Part shown: positions 6,980 through 16,682 of the stretch, in pieces
Layout: every line of letters starts with the position of its first letter
Numbering within the stretch: position 1 is the stretch's first letter
Assembly (NCBI RefSeq): GCF_001542815.1
Contig: NZ_CP006992.1
Coordinates: 521,001 to 585,000, forward strand
DNA: 64,000 bases
Source: Methylobacterium sp. AMS5
GTDB lineage: Bacteria > Pseudomonadota > Alphaproteobacteria > Rhizobiales > Beijerinckiaceae
Direction: 5' to 3'
Made by a program: the position numbers and the translations under genes
The notes under the pieces: model-generated
What the model was told of the DNA's origin: nothing
Database searches by the model: none
The model's input: the letters and a program-made list of their open reading frames with translations, nothing else

Positions 6980-9469
6980 ATGACGGCGCAGGGACCGGAC
7001 AGGCCGGGCGAGGACGGGACCGAGACGCGGGCCGCAGCGCGCGAAGCCGCGCGGGCAGCCGCTTTGCTCGCGCGCCAGCTCGGCCGCCTTGCCGGGAGCG
7101 CGGGACGCAGCGCTTGGCGCAGCGGAACCGCCGCCGCCAGGGATGCGGCCAAGGGGGCAGCCAACGGGGCCAGACCGGTCTTCGCTCGCACCGCGGACCG
7201 CCTTCGCTCGACCGCGCCGCGCACCGCACCGGCGGCGCCCGTCGCGGCCCGGGTCGATCAGCCGGACACACAGAGCGATCCCGTCGACGATCCCGCCGCT
7301 CGCGCTCCCCGCCGCCGTCGGCCCTGGGTGATCGGATTGGCCGTCGTGATCGGCCTGCCGCTGGTGATCCTGGCCGGATACGTCTTTGTCGCCTTCGCCG
7401 CCCTGCCGCCGCTCGGCGGGGTGGCGCCGGAGGCGAACCAGCGCGCCCTCGTGGTCGAGGCCGAGAGCGGGCGTGCCTTCGCCACCCGCGGCGCGTTCCA
7501 GGGCGAGCGGCTGACCGAGAAAACCTTGCCGCCCCGCCTTGCCCAGGCGATCGTGGCGATCGAGGACCGGCGCTTCTACAGCCACTGGGGCATCGACCTG
7601 CGCGGCATGGCCCGCGCCGTCTGGCGCAACGCGACCGGCGGCGGCGTGCGCGAGGGCGGCTCGACCATCACCCAGCAGTATGCCCGGCTCACCTCGCTCA
7701 CCCAGGAGAAGACGCTCAAGCGCAAGATCCAGGAGGCCTTCCTGGCGCTGCGCCTAGAGAGCACGCTGACGAAGCCGGAGATCCTCGTCGGCTATCTCAA
7801 CACCGCCTATTTCGGCGCCGGCGCCTACGGGGCGGATGCGGCGGCGCGGCGTTACTTCGGACACGGGGCCGCCGGTCTGACCCTGCCGGAGGCGGCGATG
7901 CTGGCCGGCCTCGTGCGCGCACCCTCGCAGCTCGCCCCGACCCGCAATTTCGGCGGCGCCAAGGAGCGGGCCGACCTCGTGCTGCAGGCCATGGTCGAGA
8001 CCGGCGCGATCAGCCAACCTGAGGCCGACAAGGCGCGGGCGGAAAAGCTCACCCTGCACACGCCGCCCGAGACGCCGCCGGGCACCAACTACTTCCTCGA
8101 CGCGGTGTCGGGCGACGTGAAGCGGCTGACCGAGGCCGCCGGCGACGTCACCGTGCGCTCGACCCTCAACCTCGACCTCCAGAGCCTCGCCGAAGGCGTG
8201 CTCGCCCGCCGCCTCGACGGCGAGGGCGGAAAGAAGAAGGTCGGCCAGGGCGCGCTCGTGGCGATGGCGCCCGACGGGGCGATCCTCGCCATGGTGGGGG
8301 GCCGGGACTACGAGGACAGCCAGTTCAATCGCGCGACCCAAGCCAAGCGGCAGGCGGGCTCGCTGTTCAAGCTGTTCGTGTATCTGGCCGCCTACGGCAA
8401 GGGCTTCTTCCCCGACAGCGTGCTCGTGGACCGCCCGACCCAGATCGGCGAGTGGGAGCCGCAGAACTCCAACAACCGCTTCCGCGGCGCGCTGCCGCTG
8501 CGCTCGGCCTTCGCGCTCTCGATCAACACCATCGCCGCCCAGCTCGGCGAGGATGTCGGCCTGCCCGCGATCATCGCCGAGGCGCGCCGCCTCGGCGTGC
8601 AGTCGGATCTGCCGGAGGTGCCGAGCCTCGCCCTCGGCTCGGCCGACGTCTCGCTCCTCGAGATGACCCGCGCCTATGCCGGCGTGCTCGGCCCCGGCAT
8701 GCCGGTGGAGCCCTATCTCGTCCGTACGATCCGCGGAAACACCCCGCAGCCCCTCTACCAGCGCCCCGCGCCGAAGCCCGGTGCGGCGATGGACGCGCAG
8801 GTTCAGTCGATGATGCTCGACTCGCTTCAGGCGGTGGTGGAGTCCGGAACCGGCAAGGCCGCACGGGTCAACGGCCTCGCGGTCGGCGGCAAGACCGGCA
8901 CCAGCCAGGATTATCGCGATGCATGGTTCGTCGGGCTGACCCCGGACATGATCGTCGGCGTCTGGGTCGGCAACGACGACAACACGCCGATGAACAAGGT
9001 CACCGGCGGCGACATCCCGGCCCGGGTCTTCCACGACTTCGTGGAACGGGCGCAGAAGGTGCTGAAGGGACGCAAGCGCCCGGCGCCGTCCGCGGCTCGC
9101 GCCGAGCCGGTGCCGGCCAGCGCAGTCGCGCCGGCACCGGCCGCCACCGTTGCGGGCGAGGTGCGGGGCGTCCCCGAAGTGGTCGATACCGGCACCCTGG
9201 CGATCCGCGGACGCAAGGTGCGGCTGCTCGGCGTCGTCGGCGAGGGCGGCGCGCTGGCCCGCCAACTCGCACGCTATCTGCGCCGCCGGGAGATCGTCTG
9301 CTCCGGCGATCCGGTCTCCTCGCGCTGCCGCCTGGACGGCGACGACCTCGCCTCGCTGATCGTAACGGCGGGTGGGGCGCGGGCTGCCGAGGACGCGCCG
9401 AGCGATCTCGTTGAAGCCGAGGATCAAGCGCGCGCCGAGCGCGCCGGGCTGTGGCAGCGCGAGCGCTAA
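6980..9469 (+). CDS. Class A penicillin-binding protein (PBP1A type) with C-terminal nuclease-fold domain
   Basis: An 829-residue bifunctional peptidoglycan synthase. A basic, alanine-rich cytoplasmic region (1-110) precedes one TM helix near 115-140. The GT51 glycosyltransferase domain follows, with 'AIEDRRFYSHWGID' near 190 and 'GGSTITQQYAR' near 226. The transpeptidase has active-site SLFK near 460, SIN near 514 and KTGT near 637. After an alanine/proline linker, residues about 732-829 resemble a staphylococcal-nuclease (TNase) domain: 'VRLLGVVGEGGALARQL', 'IVCSGDP', 'AEDQARAERAGLWQ'. The usual catalytic DAPE and YGR motifs are replaced, so this tail is probably a binding module rather than an enzyme. 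ATG 6980 gives a sensible N-terminus. Confidence 0.92.
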   Translation: MTAQGPDRPGEDGTETRAAAREAARAAALLARQLGRLAGSAGRSAWRSGTAAARDAAKGAANGARPVFARTADRLRSTAPRTAPAAPVAARVDQPDTQSDPVDDPAARAPRRRRPWVIGLAVVIGLPLVILAGYVFVAFAALPPLGGVAPEANQRALVVEAESGRAFATRGAFQGERLTEKTLPPRLAQAIVAIEDRRFYSHWGIDLRGMARAVWRNATGGGVREGGSTITQQYARLTSLTQEKTLKRKIQEAFLALRLESTLTKPEILVGYLNTAYFGAGAYGADAAARRYFGHGAAGLTLPEAAMLAGLVRAPSQLAPTRNFGGAKERADLVLQAMVETGAISQPEADKARAEKLTLHTPPETPPGTNYFLDAVSGDVKRLTEAAGDVTVRSTLNLDLQSLAEGVLARRLDGEGGKKKVGQGALVAMAPDGAILAMVGGRDYEDSQFNRATQAKRQAGSLFKLFVYLAAYGKGFFPDSVLVDRPTQIGEWEPQNSNNRFRGALPLRSAFALSINTIAAQLGEDVGLPAIIAEARRLGVQSDLPEVPSLALGSADVSLLEMTRAYAGVLGPGMPVEPYLVRTIRGNTPQPLYQRPAPKPGAAMDAQVQSMMLDSLQAVVESGTGKAARVNGLAVGGKTGTSQDYRDAWFVGLTPDMIVGVWVGNDDNTPMNKVTGGDIPARVFHDFVERAQKVLKGRKRPAPSAARAEPVPASAVAPAPAATVAGEVRGVPEVVDTGTLAIRGRKVRLLGVVGEGGALARQLARYLRRREIVCSGDPVSSRCRLDGDDLASLIVTAGGARAAEDAPSDLVEAEDQARAERAGLWQRER

Positions 9470-9470
9470 A

Positions 9471-9517
9471 GCAGCGTCCCGAAAGGTGGTTGCCGGCTTT
9501 CGGAAAGAAGATGATGC
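9471..9517. repeat. Palindromic intergenic repeat, copy A
   Basis: The unit runs from GCAGCGTCCCGAAAGG to CTTTCGGAAAGAAGATGATGC. It combines an outer stem (GCAGCGTC/GATGATGC, imperfect) and an inner stem (CCGAAAG/CTTTCGG). It starts two bases after the PBP stop, so it may also terminate that transcript. A half-unit (TAAAGCATCGTCCCGG) follows at 9531-9546. Copies B (13799) and C (62002) match closely. Confidence 0.7.
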
Positions 9518-9545
9518 GAAAACAAGAGCCTAAAGCATCGTCCCG

Positions 9546-9786
9546 GAGGGCAAGCCCGAAGGCGTTGGACGGGATCTCCCCGGACACGGCCGGATCGCGG
9601 CAACAGCGCGAAATCCGAATCGTTCCGCGCCTGTCTGCAAATAACGAAATTACTTGTGGGCCCTATGCTGATCACGACATCGTGATATGAGCGTGTCATA
9701 ACAAATGCGCAGAGTTTAGACCCGGCAACACACAGTTAAGGTGTCGCCGACAGCACTCTCGTCCAAGACATATCCGTGGGACGAGC
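9546..9786. other. Intergenic region upstream of second MCP
   Basis: No gene seen. The AT-rich stretch 9640-9710 is the likely promoter area for the MCP at 9787. I could not assign -35/-10 boxes with confidence. Confidence 0.4.
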
Positions 9787-11487
9787 GTGATGAAACTGAT
9801 CGACAATGCCGGGATCCTCGTGAAGGTCGCCGTGCCCCTGGCCCTAATGGCGAGTTCGACCGTCGGCGTCATCGCCTACGCGCGCAATGCTCTGAACAGC
9901 GTCGCCGAGCAGACGCAGCAGGTCATCGACGTGGAGGCCGTGCGGCAGGAAAGCATCCTGACGGCCGCATCCAGCCTCAACGAGGCTGCCATTCACAACC
10001 GCACCACCATCATCGAGACCCGCCCCGAGGTGATGACGCGGCACAAGGCGCGTCAGGAGGCCGCCGCGGTGGCGGCCTACGCGGCGTTCGACCGGCTCTC
10101 CAGCCTCCCCGATACGCCGGAACACCTGGCCGCCAACCGGCAGATGCGGCAGACGGCGGAGACCTTCTTCCACCATCTCCGCCGCTCGACCGAGCTCGGC
10201 CTCGTCAACGACACCGAAGCGGCGATGAAGATCGTGCGCGAGGATTCCGCACCGATCCGGGAGAAGCTGAACGATCAGGTGCAGGCCCGCGTCGTCGAGA
10301 TCGGCCAACAGATGCAGGGCAAGAAGCAGGCCGCCGCCGAAGAGGCGAACCGCGCGATCACCACGCTCATGGTCGGCTCCGGGCTCGCCCTGCTCGTCGC
10401 CATCGCGCTCGCGGGCAGCATCGCCGTGTTCGGCATCACCCGCCCGCTCGACCGTCTCGTGGCGGTGCTGCGGCGGATGTCGGAGGGCGACATCGACGCC
10501 AGCATCGCGGAGGCGGCGCGCGGGGACGAGATCGGCGAGGTCGGCCGCGCCGTCGAGCGCATCAAGGCGATGGTCGCGCGCAAGGCCGCCGAGGAAACCG
10601 AGATGCGCCGCATCGCCGACGAGGCGGCGGCCGTCGAGCGCCGGCGTACGATGATCGAACTGGCCGACCGCTTCGAGACGGCGGTCGGCGGCATCGTCGG
10701 CATGGTCTCCTCCTCGGCGACCGAGCTGCAGGCGACCGCCTCGACCATGACCGCGACGGCCACCGAGACCGCGACCCAGGCGACCACCGTCGCCGCCGCG
10801 GCGGAAGAGGCCGCGACCAACGTCAACACCGTGGCCTCCGCCGCCGAGGAACTCGGTAGTTCGGTCGCCGAGATCGGCCGGCAGGTCGCGGGCTCCACCC
10901 AGCTGGCGCAGGCCGCCGTCACCCAATCGGACCGGACCGCCCATCTCGTGCAGGAACTCAACGCCGCGGTCGGCCGCATCGGCGACGTGGTCGGCCTGAT
11001 CTCCTCCATCGCCGGCCAGACCAACCTGCTCGCGCTCAACGCCACCATCGAGGCGGCCCGTGCGGGCGAGGCCGGCCGCGGCTTCGCGGTGGTCGCCGCC
11101 GAGGTCAAGGAACTCGCCAACCAGACCGCCCGGGCGACCGGGGAGATCTCGGCGCAGATCGGGCAGATCCAGGGCGTGACCGGTCAGGCGGTCGCGGCGA
11201 TCGGCGACATCGCCGGCCGCATCCGCGACATCGACACGACGGCGACCGCCATCGCCGCGGCGGTGGAGCAGCAGGGCGCGGCGACGCAGGAGATCGTCCG
11301 CAACGTCGCCCAGGCCTCGACCGGTACCTCGGAGGTGACGGGCAACATCGCGGGCGTGGCGGGCGCGGCCGAGGAGACGGGCGCGGCGGCCAGCCAAGTG
11401 CTCGGCGCCGCCAGCGAACTGTCGCACCAGTCCGAGGCCCTGCGCGCCCAGGTCTCGCAGTTCCTCGCCACGGTGCGGGCGGCATAG
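9787..11487 (+). CDS. Methyl-accepting chemotaxis protein
   Basis: A 566-residue MCP (GTG 9787, or ATG 9790 directly after it). TM1 is near residues 10-30. An alpha-helical periplasmic sensor of about 160 residues begins '[20 protein letters not shown]'. TM2 is near 197-217 ('[18 protein letters not shown]'), followed by HAMP ('[20 protein letters not shown]') and the signalling domain with tip '[20 protein letters not shown]'. Its signalling domain is very close to that of the MCP at 4595-6283, including the end FLATVRAA, while the sensor differs. This indicates duplication with sensor replacement. Confidence 0.93.
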   Translation: MMKLIDNAGILVKVAVPLALMASSTVGVIAYARNALNSVAEQTQQVIDVEAVRQESILTAASSLNEAAIHNRTTIIETRPEVMTRHKARQEAAAVAAYAAFDRLSSLPDTPEHLAANRQMRQTAETFFHHLRRSTELGLVNDTEAAMKIVREDSAPIREKLNDQVQARVVEIGQQMQGKKQAAAEEANRAITTLMVGSGLALLVAIALAGSIAVFGITRPLDRLVAVLRRMSEGDIDASIAEAARGDEIGEVGRAVERIKAMVARKAAEETEMRRIADEAAAVERRRTMIELADRFETAVGGIVGMVSSSATELQATASTMTATATETATQATTVAAAAEEAATNVNTVASAAEELGSSVAEIGRQVAGSTQLAQAAVTQSDRTAHLVQELNAAVGRIGDVVGLISSIAGQTNLLALNATIEAARAGEAGRGFAVVAAEVKELANQTARATGEISAQIGQIQGVTGQAVAAIGDIAGRIRDIDTTATAIAAAVEQQGAATQEIVRNVAQASTGTSEVTGNIAGVAGAAEETGAAASQVLGAASELSHQSEALRAQVSQFLATVRAA

Positions 11488-11581
11488 GCTCGCACCGGGC
11501 TTCCGAGAAAGATCATCCCTTTGGCGGGGCGCCGGGGCGTTGGCCCGGCCTCCCTTCAATCAAGACTTCGCCCTGGACCCG

Positions 11582-11601
11582 CGAAAGGGCTTGCCCTTTC
11601 G
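11582..11601. terminator. Hairpin between convergent genes
   Basis: CGAAAGGG - CTTG - CCCTTTCG forms a perfect 8-bp stem with a four-base loop, between the 3' ends of the MCP (11487) and amn (11632). It lacks a T-run but is well placed to terminate both transcripts. Confidence 0.45.
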
Positions 11602-11631
11602 AAACGCCGGACACCCCCGCAGGGCAGCCCC

Positions 11632-13119
11632 CTACCGGAACGGCGGCTCGTCGAAACTGCGAAGCTTGCGCGAGTGCAGGCCGGCCCGGTCAGCGCGCAG
11701 GGTGTCGAGGGTGGCGAGTCCGATCTTGAGATGCTCGGCCACCGCCCGCTCGTAGAAGGCGTTGGCCGCGCCCGGCAGCTTGATCTCGCCGTGCAGCGGC
11801 TTGTCGGAGACGCAGAGCAGCGTGCCGTAGGGCACCCGCAGGCGATAGCCCTGCGCGGCGATGGTGCCGCTCTCCATGTCCACCGCGATCGCCCGCGAGA
11901 GGTTGATGCGCCGCCGCTCCTGGCTGAAGCGAAGCTCCCAGTTGCGGTCGTCGTACGTCACCACGGTGCCGGTGCGCAGGCGCTGCTTGAGCGCGTCCGC
12001 CCGCTCCCCGGTGACGGCCGCCGCCGCCGCTTGCAGGGCGATCTGCACCTCGGCCAAAGCCGGCACCGGGATTTCGGGCGGGACGAGGTCGTCGAGGATG
12101 CGGTCGCGGCGCAGGTATCCGTGGGCAAGCACGTAGTCGCCGATGGTCTGCGACTGGCGCAAGCCGCCGCAATGCCCGACCATCAGCCAGCAATGCGGAC
12201 GCAGCACCGCGAGATGGTCGGTGATGGTCTTCGCGTTGGAGGGGCCGACACCGATATTGACCAGCGTCGTGCCCTGGGGCGCCCCGTCCGGCCCGCGGCC
12301 GACGAGGTGGTAGGCCGGCATCTGGTACTTGTGCCAGGGCGAGGCGGCGATCAGCGCCGCCGGGTCGGCCGAGGCGGCCTCGGCCTGCTCCACGACGATC
12401 CCGCCGGGCAGCACCAGCCGCTCCCCCTCCCCCGCCGCCAGACGCTCCAACCCGTGGCGGACGAAGCCATCGACGTAGCGGTGATAATTGGTCAGCAGGA
12501 TCCAGGGCTGGATCTCGCGCCAGTCCGAGCCGGTATAGTGCACCAGCCGGCGCAGGGAGTAATCGGTGCGCACCCCGTCGAACAAAGCGAGCGGGCGCGG
12601 ATCGCCGGCATTCTCCAGCCACAGGCCATCGGCGACCTCATCGCCCACCACCGAGAGGAGCGGCGTCGGGAACAGGGTGGCGAGATCGCTCGTGCTGACG
12701 CCGCTGCCGCCGAGATCGGTGCCGGGCTCGACGATGTAGGGATAGGGAATCTCCTGGCCCGACAGGCCGACCTCGATGCTGGCGCCGTAATCGCGCACGA
12801 GCGGCCGCAACTGCTCCAAGAGATAGGCGCGGAAATAGCCGGGCTGCGTCACCGTGGTGGCGTAGAGGCCGGGCGCCTGGAACTTGGCGGTGGCCCGGTT
12901 GAGCCGCGGCAGCGGCCCCGCGGGCTGGTAGGTCAGGCGCAGCTCAGGGTAGCGAAATTGGAGCCGTTCGGTCGCGTCCGGGGCGATGCGGTGTTCGAGG
13001 TAGCGCGCCAGGGCCGTCTGGAGCGCCTGGGTCGCGCCCGCGTGCAGCGCCTCGAGCCGGTCCACGGCTGTCTCTGCGTCGGCAACAGCCTCCATCGGCC
13101 GCAACTCGTCGATGACCAT
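11632..13119 (-). CDS. amn: AMP nucleosidase
   Basis: A 495-residue cytosolic enzyme that hydrolyses AMP to adenine and ribose 5-phosphate, controlling the adenylate pool. The N-terminal AMP-nucleosidase domain (to about residue 180) contains 'FQAPGLYATTVTQPGYFRAY' and 'YPYIVEPG'. The C-terminal nucleoside-phosphorylase fold contains 'TLVNIGVGPSNAKTITDHLA', 'MVGHCGGLRQSQTIGDYV', and 'VDMESGTIAAQGYRLRVPYG', where the ME-glutamate region is typical of the family. Length matches the roughly 490-residue bacterial family. The start MVIDELRPMEAV is the first Met and plausible. It is divergent from trmO. Confidence 0.95.
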   Translation of the reverse strand: MVIDELRPMEAVADAETAVDRLEALHAGATQALQTALARYLEHRIAPDATERLQFRYPELRLTYQPAGPLPRLNRATAKFQAPGLYATTVTQPGYFRAYLLEQLRPLVRDYGASIEVGLSGQEIPYPYIVEPGTDLGGSGVSTSDLATLFPTPLLSVVGDEVADGLWLENAGDPRPLALFDGVRTDYSLRRLVHYTGSDWREIQPWILLTNYHRYVDGFVRHGLERLAAGEGERLVLPGGIVVEQAEAASADPAALIAASPWHKYQMPAYHLVGRGPDGAPQGTTLVNIGVGPSNAKTITDHLAVLRPHCWLMVGHCGGLRQSQTIGDYVLAHGYLRRDRILDDLVPPEIPVPALAEVQIALQAAAAAVTGERADALKQRLRTGTVVTYDDRNWELRFSQERRRINLSRAIAVDMESGTIAAQGYRLRVPYGTLLCVSDKPLHGEIKLPGAANAFYERAVAEHLKIGLATLDTLRADRAGLHSRKLRSFDEPPFR

Positions 13120-13267
13120 GTGCCCTCCCCGCTGACCCCAAGACGTCTACACCGCACTTGGCGGCGAGACGCGCAAGAGGCTTGCCTTGCAAGGCACCTG
13201 CCCACCTTGCGGCGGCGGCACACCGGGGCGACAAGGCATGCGTCGCCAAACGGGGAAGCGAGAGCGA

Positions 13268-13774
13268 ATGAACGAGGATGTCGAGCGGCGCCCCGGCGAG
13301 GAGGCGATCCCGCTGCCCGCCGACTACGATGCGGGCCTCTACTTCATCGGCCGGGTGCGCACGCCGTGGAAAGACCGAGGCGAGTGCCCGAAGAACGGCA
13401 CGCAGACGGACGCGGTCTGCACCCTCGAAGTCGATGCCGCCTATCGGCCCGCGCTCCAGAACCTGGAGGGCGCCACCCACCTGATCGTGCTCTACTGGAT
13501 GGACCGGGCCGCCCGCGACCTCGTGCGCCAGCAGCCGCGCCACGCGCCGGGCAGCCGCGGCACCTTCTCGCTCCGCTCGCCGGCGCGACCGAACCCCATC
13601 GCCCTATCCGTGGTCGAGCGGCTCGACATCGCCGACGGCACCGTCCGCGTGCGCGGGCTCGACTGCATCGACGGCACGCCCCTGCTCGACATCAAGCCCT
13701 ACTTCGCCTCGACCGACAGCCGGCCGGAGGCGCGGGTTGATCGCGCCGGCACGGAGAAGCCGGCCGCACCCTGA
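13268..13774 (+). CDS. trmO: tRNA (N6-threonylcarbamoyladenosine37-N6)-methyltransferase, TrmO/TsaA family
   Basis: A 168-residue protein if ATG 13268 is used. The upstream extension to 13187 is cysteine- and glycine-rich and does not match the family. The UPF0066/TsaA fold is shown by 'YFIGRVRTPWKDRGECPKN', 'LEGATHLIVLYWMDRA', 'RGTFSLRSPARPNPIALSVV' and 'CIDGTPLLDIKPYF'. The RP-P-P-I motif and DIKPY are family hallmarks. TrmO methylates t6A37 in tRNA using S-adenosylmethionine. tsaD, which makes the t6A substrate, is at 36-37 kb. Confidence 0.88.
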   Translation: MNEDVERRPGEEAIPLPADYDAGLYFIGRVRTPWKDRGECPKNGTQTDAVCTLEVDAAYRPALQNLEGATHLIVLYWMDRAARDLVRQQPRHAPGSRGTFSLRSPARPNPIALSVVERLDIADGTVRVRGLDCIDGTPLLDIKPYFASTDSRPEARVDRAGTEKPAAP

Positions 13775-13798
13775 TCCGGCAGGATCGGACCTCCTGAA

Positions 13799-13845
13799 GC
13801 ATCGTCCTTTTTCCGAAAGCCGGCCACCACCTTTCGGGACGATGC
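13799..13845. repeat. Palindromic intergenic repeat, copy B
   Basis: GCATCGTC ... GACGATGC outer arms with inner CCGAAAG/CTTTCGG arms, in opposite orientation to copy A. It fills the gap between the convergent trmO and GNAT stops, ending one base from the GNAT stop codon, and so probably serves as a bidirectional terminator. Confidence 0.75.
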
Positions 13846-13846
13846 T

Positions 13847-15157
13847 CTAACCGTCCGTCTTCCCCTGCTGCCCCGCTCCGGATCGCGGCTTCGGGGTCAG
13901 CCGGGCCAGGGCCCGCAGATAGACCGGCTTGACGTGGGTCTTGTAGGTGCGGCGGGCAACGCCGCGACCGTGCCGGAACAGCGTCTCCGACAGGGCCGTC
14001 AACCGGCCGCGCAAGGAGCCGCCGGGGGAGACGTCGATCAGGAGATCCGCGATCTCGCGGCGGTCCGGCCAGATCTGCGCCAGCGCCGCCGAGGTGTCGC
14101 GGTTGCAGGAATCGATGGTGTCGATGGTCCCGTCCGCGAACGCCGTCTCGGTCGTCGCCTCCATCAGCAGCGAGCCGGGCCCCCATTTCGCATAAGCCTC
14201 GTCATACGCCATCTTCCAGCCGAAGGCCGTGCGGCCGGATCGCAGCCAGATGTTCATCGCGATGGCCCGGCCGTCGAGGCGCAGGGTCTCGATGCCGGCG
14301 CAGCCGTCCCGCGCCAACCCCACGATCATCGTCTGGGCGAAGGCGCAGAGCGGCGGCGCGTTGCGGATCGCCCGTCCGCGCCGACTCTTGCGGCCCTTCC
14401 AGCCGGCCGCCTCCAGATCGAGGAATTCCTGGAAGGCCGCGCTGACCTCCTCCGGCTTGCGAGAGCTGACGTGACGCAACTCGCCCTGCTCCGCGAGCCG
14501 CTTGCGATGCCGCCGCAACTCGGCACGCCGCTTCGTGGAGCCGGGAAGGGCCGGCGCAGCCTGTCCTGCGACCGGCGCATCGCGCCGGGCGCGCTGCCGG
14601 CGCTCGATCTCGACAATTCGGAAGCCGCGCCGGCTGGCCGCACCGACGAGGGCGGCGAAGACCGCCCCGTCCATCGCGATCTGGTTGGCGCAGATCAGCT
14701 TCGGCAGGGTGGAATTCTCGGCAACCGCATCGAGCATCGCCGACAGGGCCTCGACCGCATGGTCGCGATCGAGCACCGGCGAGCCGAGAAAGGTCAGCGA
14801 ATTGCACGGGGCTTCGAGCGTCCGGATCGGCAGGCGCGACGAGGGCCGGCCGATCACGAGGAGCCAGACACCGATCAGCTCGGCCTCTTCCCCGCCGCGT
14901 CGGGACCAGGCGAGGAGAATATGCAGCGGCGTCTCGGTCGCGGTATACATCGCGCCGGCGACGGCGGGCTCCATGAACACGTTCGGCTCGGCGCAGCGCC
15001 GGACCAGCCGGCGCCATTCCGCGGCGAGGGCGCGAAAGCGCGGCGCGGTCGCGACTTCGACGGAAAAGGCCGGCCGGTGCGAGACCGCATCGGGCACCAA
15101 GGACGGGGGCGCGGGCTCGGCCGGAGGCAGGCTCGCGAAGTCGCCGCTCGAATCCAT
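13847..15157 (-). CDS. GNAT-fold acyltransferase, BcsL/CelD-like
   Basis: The 436-residue protein shows the double-GNAT layout of the CelD/BcsL-type polysaccharide-associated acyltransferases. An N-terminal half contains 'RALAAEWRRLVRRCAEPNVF' and 'LIGVWLLVIG'. The C-terminal GNAT half contains 'FQEFLDLEAAGWKGRKS', 'IETLRLDGRAIAMNIWLRSG' and 'KMAYDEAYAKWGPGSLLME'. The 'EAAGWKG' and 'D.....GPG' segments are typical of this family, which loads acyl groups onto peptides or sugars. The substrate is unknown. It follows the ATP-grasp gene by 211 bases in the same direction, suggesting they work together. Confidence 0.8.
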   Translation of the reverse strand: MDSSGDFASLPPAEPAPPSLVPDAVSHRPAFSVEVATAPRFRALAAEWRRLVRRCAEPNVFMEPAVAGAMYTATETPLHILLAWSRRGGEEAELIGVWLLVIGRPSSRLPIRTLEAPCNSLTFLGSPVLDRDHAVEALSAMLDAVAENSTLPKLICANQIAMDGAVFAALVGAASRRGFRIVEIERRQRARRDAPVAGQAAPALPGSTKRRAELRRHRKRLAEQGELRHVSSRKPEEVSAAFQEFLDLEAAGWKGRKSRRGRAIRNAPPLCAFAQTMIVGLARDGCAGIETLRLDGRAIAMNIWLRSGRTAFGWKMAYDEAYAKWGPGSLLMEATTETAFADGTIDTIDSCNRDTSAALAQIWPDRREIADLLIDVSPGGSLRGRLTALSETLFRHGRGVARRTYKTHVKPVYLRALARLTPKPRSGAGQQGKTDG

Positions 15158-15368
15158 GGACGGCCCCTCTCATCGGTCTCGTCGCTCCGCCGACCCTGCA
15201 TCCGCGGGCCGGCTCACGACGTCGTCACATCTCTGGCGGTTGAGAACGACGACAAAGCCGCGCTTAAAGCACGCGCTCTTGAGGGGGATATCCCGATGCG
15301 CCGACCGGCCCCGGTCCGTCGCGAACGGGCCGGAAGCGGCGCCACTATCCGGCGCGACGGTGCGCGCC

Positions 15369-16442
15369 TCACAGGAGCTGCCCGCCGGCGAGACGGTAGC
15401 GGCCGATCGCGCTCTGGAACGCCGCCCAGCCGGAGATCGCCGGATCGCGGACGATGTAGCGGAGATAGGCCCGTTCGGCGCGGTTCAGGCGCCAGGGCGT
15501 GAGCAGGTTTCCGCACAGGCGCCGCGGCGACCGGATCTTGAGCGTGTCGGAATCCGCGGGGCCGCCCTCCCCCTCACGCAGGCGGCAGCCGAGGGTGACG
15601 AAGTTCAGGCCCGCCAGCATCGCCACCTCCATGTGGTACCAGAAGCGCGGGTTGCACTCGATGAAGGCGATCTCGCCATCGGGCCGGCGCCGGACGTCGA
15701 ACCCGATCACCCCGTCGTAGCGGAAATGCGCGACGAGCCTGCTCGCATGCGCATCGATGGCCGGAACGCGGATTTCCTCCAGCTTGGTCAGGGTCCGGCG
15801 ATAGGAGAACGACGCGAAGATCGTCCCGGCTTCACAGAGATAGAACGCACTCAACTCCTCGCCCGGCACGTAAGCCTGACAGATGATCGGTGTGTAACTG
15901 AGATGCTCGGGAAGCGCGTCGGCGGAATCGATCCGCCGCACGCCGTAGCCGCCCGACATGGCCGCCGGCTTCAGGATCAGGGGGAATTCGAGGCGGCCAC
16001 AGTCCGGGTCGCGGCGCAGATCCGCCATCGTCTCGAACCGCCGCGTCAGCGGGACGGGAAGCCCGAGGTCGGCGCAGACGCCGGCGAAGCGCCACTTGTC
16101 GTCGAGCGCGTCGAAGGTTTCCTGATCCGGCACGGGATAGTACGGCGCCCCGAACTCGGCCCCATGGGCCGCCAGAAGACGCGTCGTCCGGCTGCAACTC
16201 GGAAGCACCATATCGATCTTGTGGACGGCACAGAGCCGGCGAATATCGGCAAGATCCGATTGCCGGATATTGGCAAAATCTCCCGTAAAATCGATATATT
16301 TTTCACAAAAACGCGAACGCTTCAGGAGATATGCATCGTTTGCACCCAGGACGTAGACTTCATCGAAGCATTCGCCCGCGCATCGCAAGACTCGGTATTG
16401 GATGCGCGGGCCATTGGCTAAGACGAGCGCGCGCTTCATCAT
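15369..16442 (-). CDS. ATP-grasp domain protein (carbamoyl-phosphate-synthase-like)
   Basis: A 357-residue ATP-grasp enzyme. The N-terminal Rossmann-like part starts 'MMKRALVLANGPRIQYRVLR'. The ATP-grasp core has 'FDALDDKWRFAGVCADLGLP', 'FPLILKPAAMSGGYGVRRID' (glycine-rich loop near residue 165), 'PIICQAYVPGEELSAFY' and the metal-binding 'GEIAFIECNPRFWYHMEV'. Such enzymes form amide or peptide-like bonds through an acyl phosphate. Partner and product are unknown. The 5' flank is AT-rich (16443-16620) and probably carries the promoter. The downstream GNAT gene may use the same substrate. Confidence 0.82.
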   Translation of the reverse strand: MMKRALVLANGPRIQYRVLRCAGECFDEVYVLGANDAYLLKRSRFCEKYIDFTGDFANIRQSDLADIRRLCAVHKIDMVLPSCSRTTRLLAAHGAEFGAPYYPVPDQETFDALDDKWRFAGVCADLGLPVPLTRRFETMADLRRDPDCGRLEFPLILKPAAMSGGYGVRRIDSADALPEHLSYTPIICQAYVPGEELSAFYLCEAGTIFASFSYRRTLTKLEEIRVPAIDAHASRLVAHFRYDGVIGFDVRRRPDGEIAFIECNPRFWYHMEVAMLAGLNFVTLGCRLREGEGGPADSDTLKIRSPRRLCGNLLTPWRLNRAERAYLRYIVRDPAISGWAAFQSAIGRYRLAGGQLL

Positions 16443-16682
16443 AATGCCTCATGTCCGACCAATCTCCGAACACTCAGAGAACGGACTAATATTTGATCTT
16501 CGATCGGCGGTCTTGAAACATCTATGTTTACACGCAATGTATCGTCAACAACCAATCATCAGAACATTCAACTTTTTGTAATAATTCTATACTAATGGGT
16601 GATCCGGAGAAATCGGGTTAGAACTCAATTGCGGCTTTGACGTCTGTTCGAAGCCGCAAGGCGGCCGGGCGACGGCGTCGGC

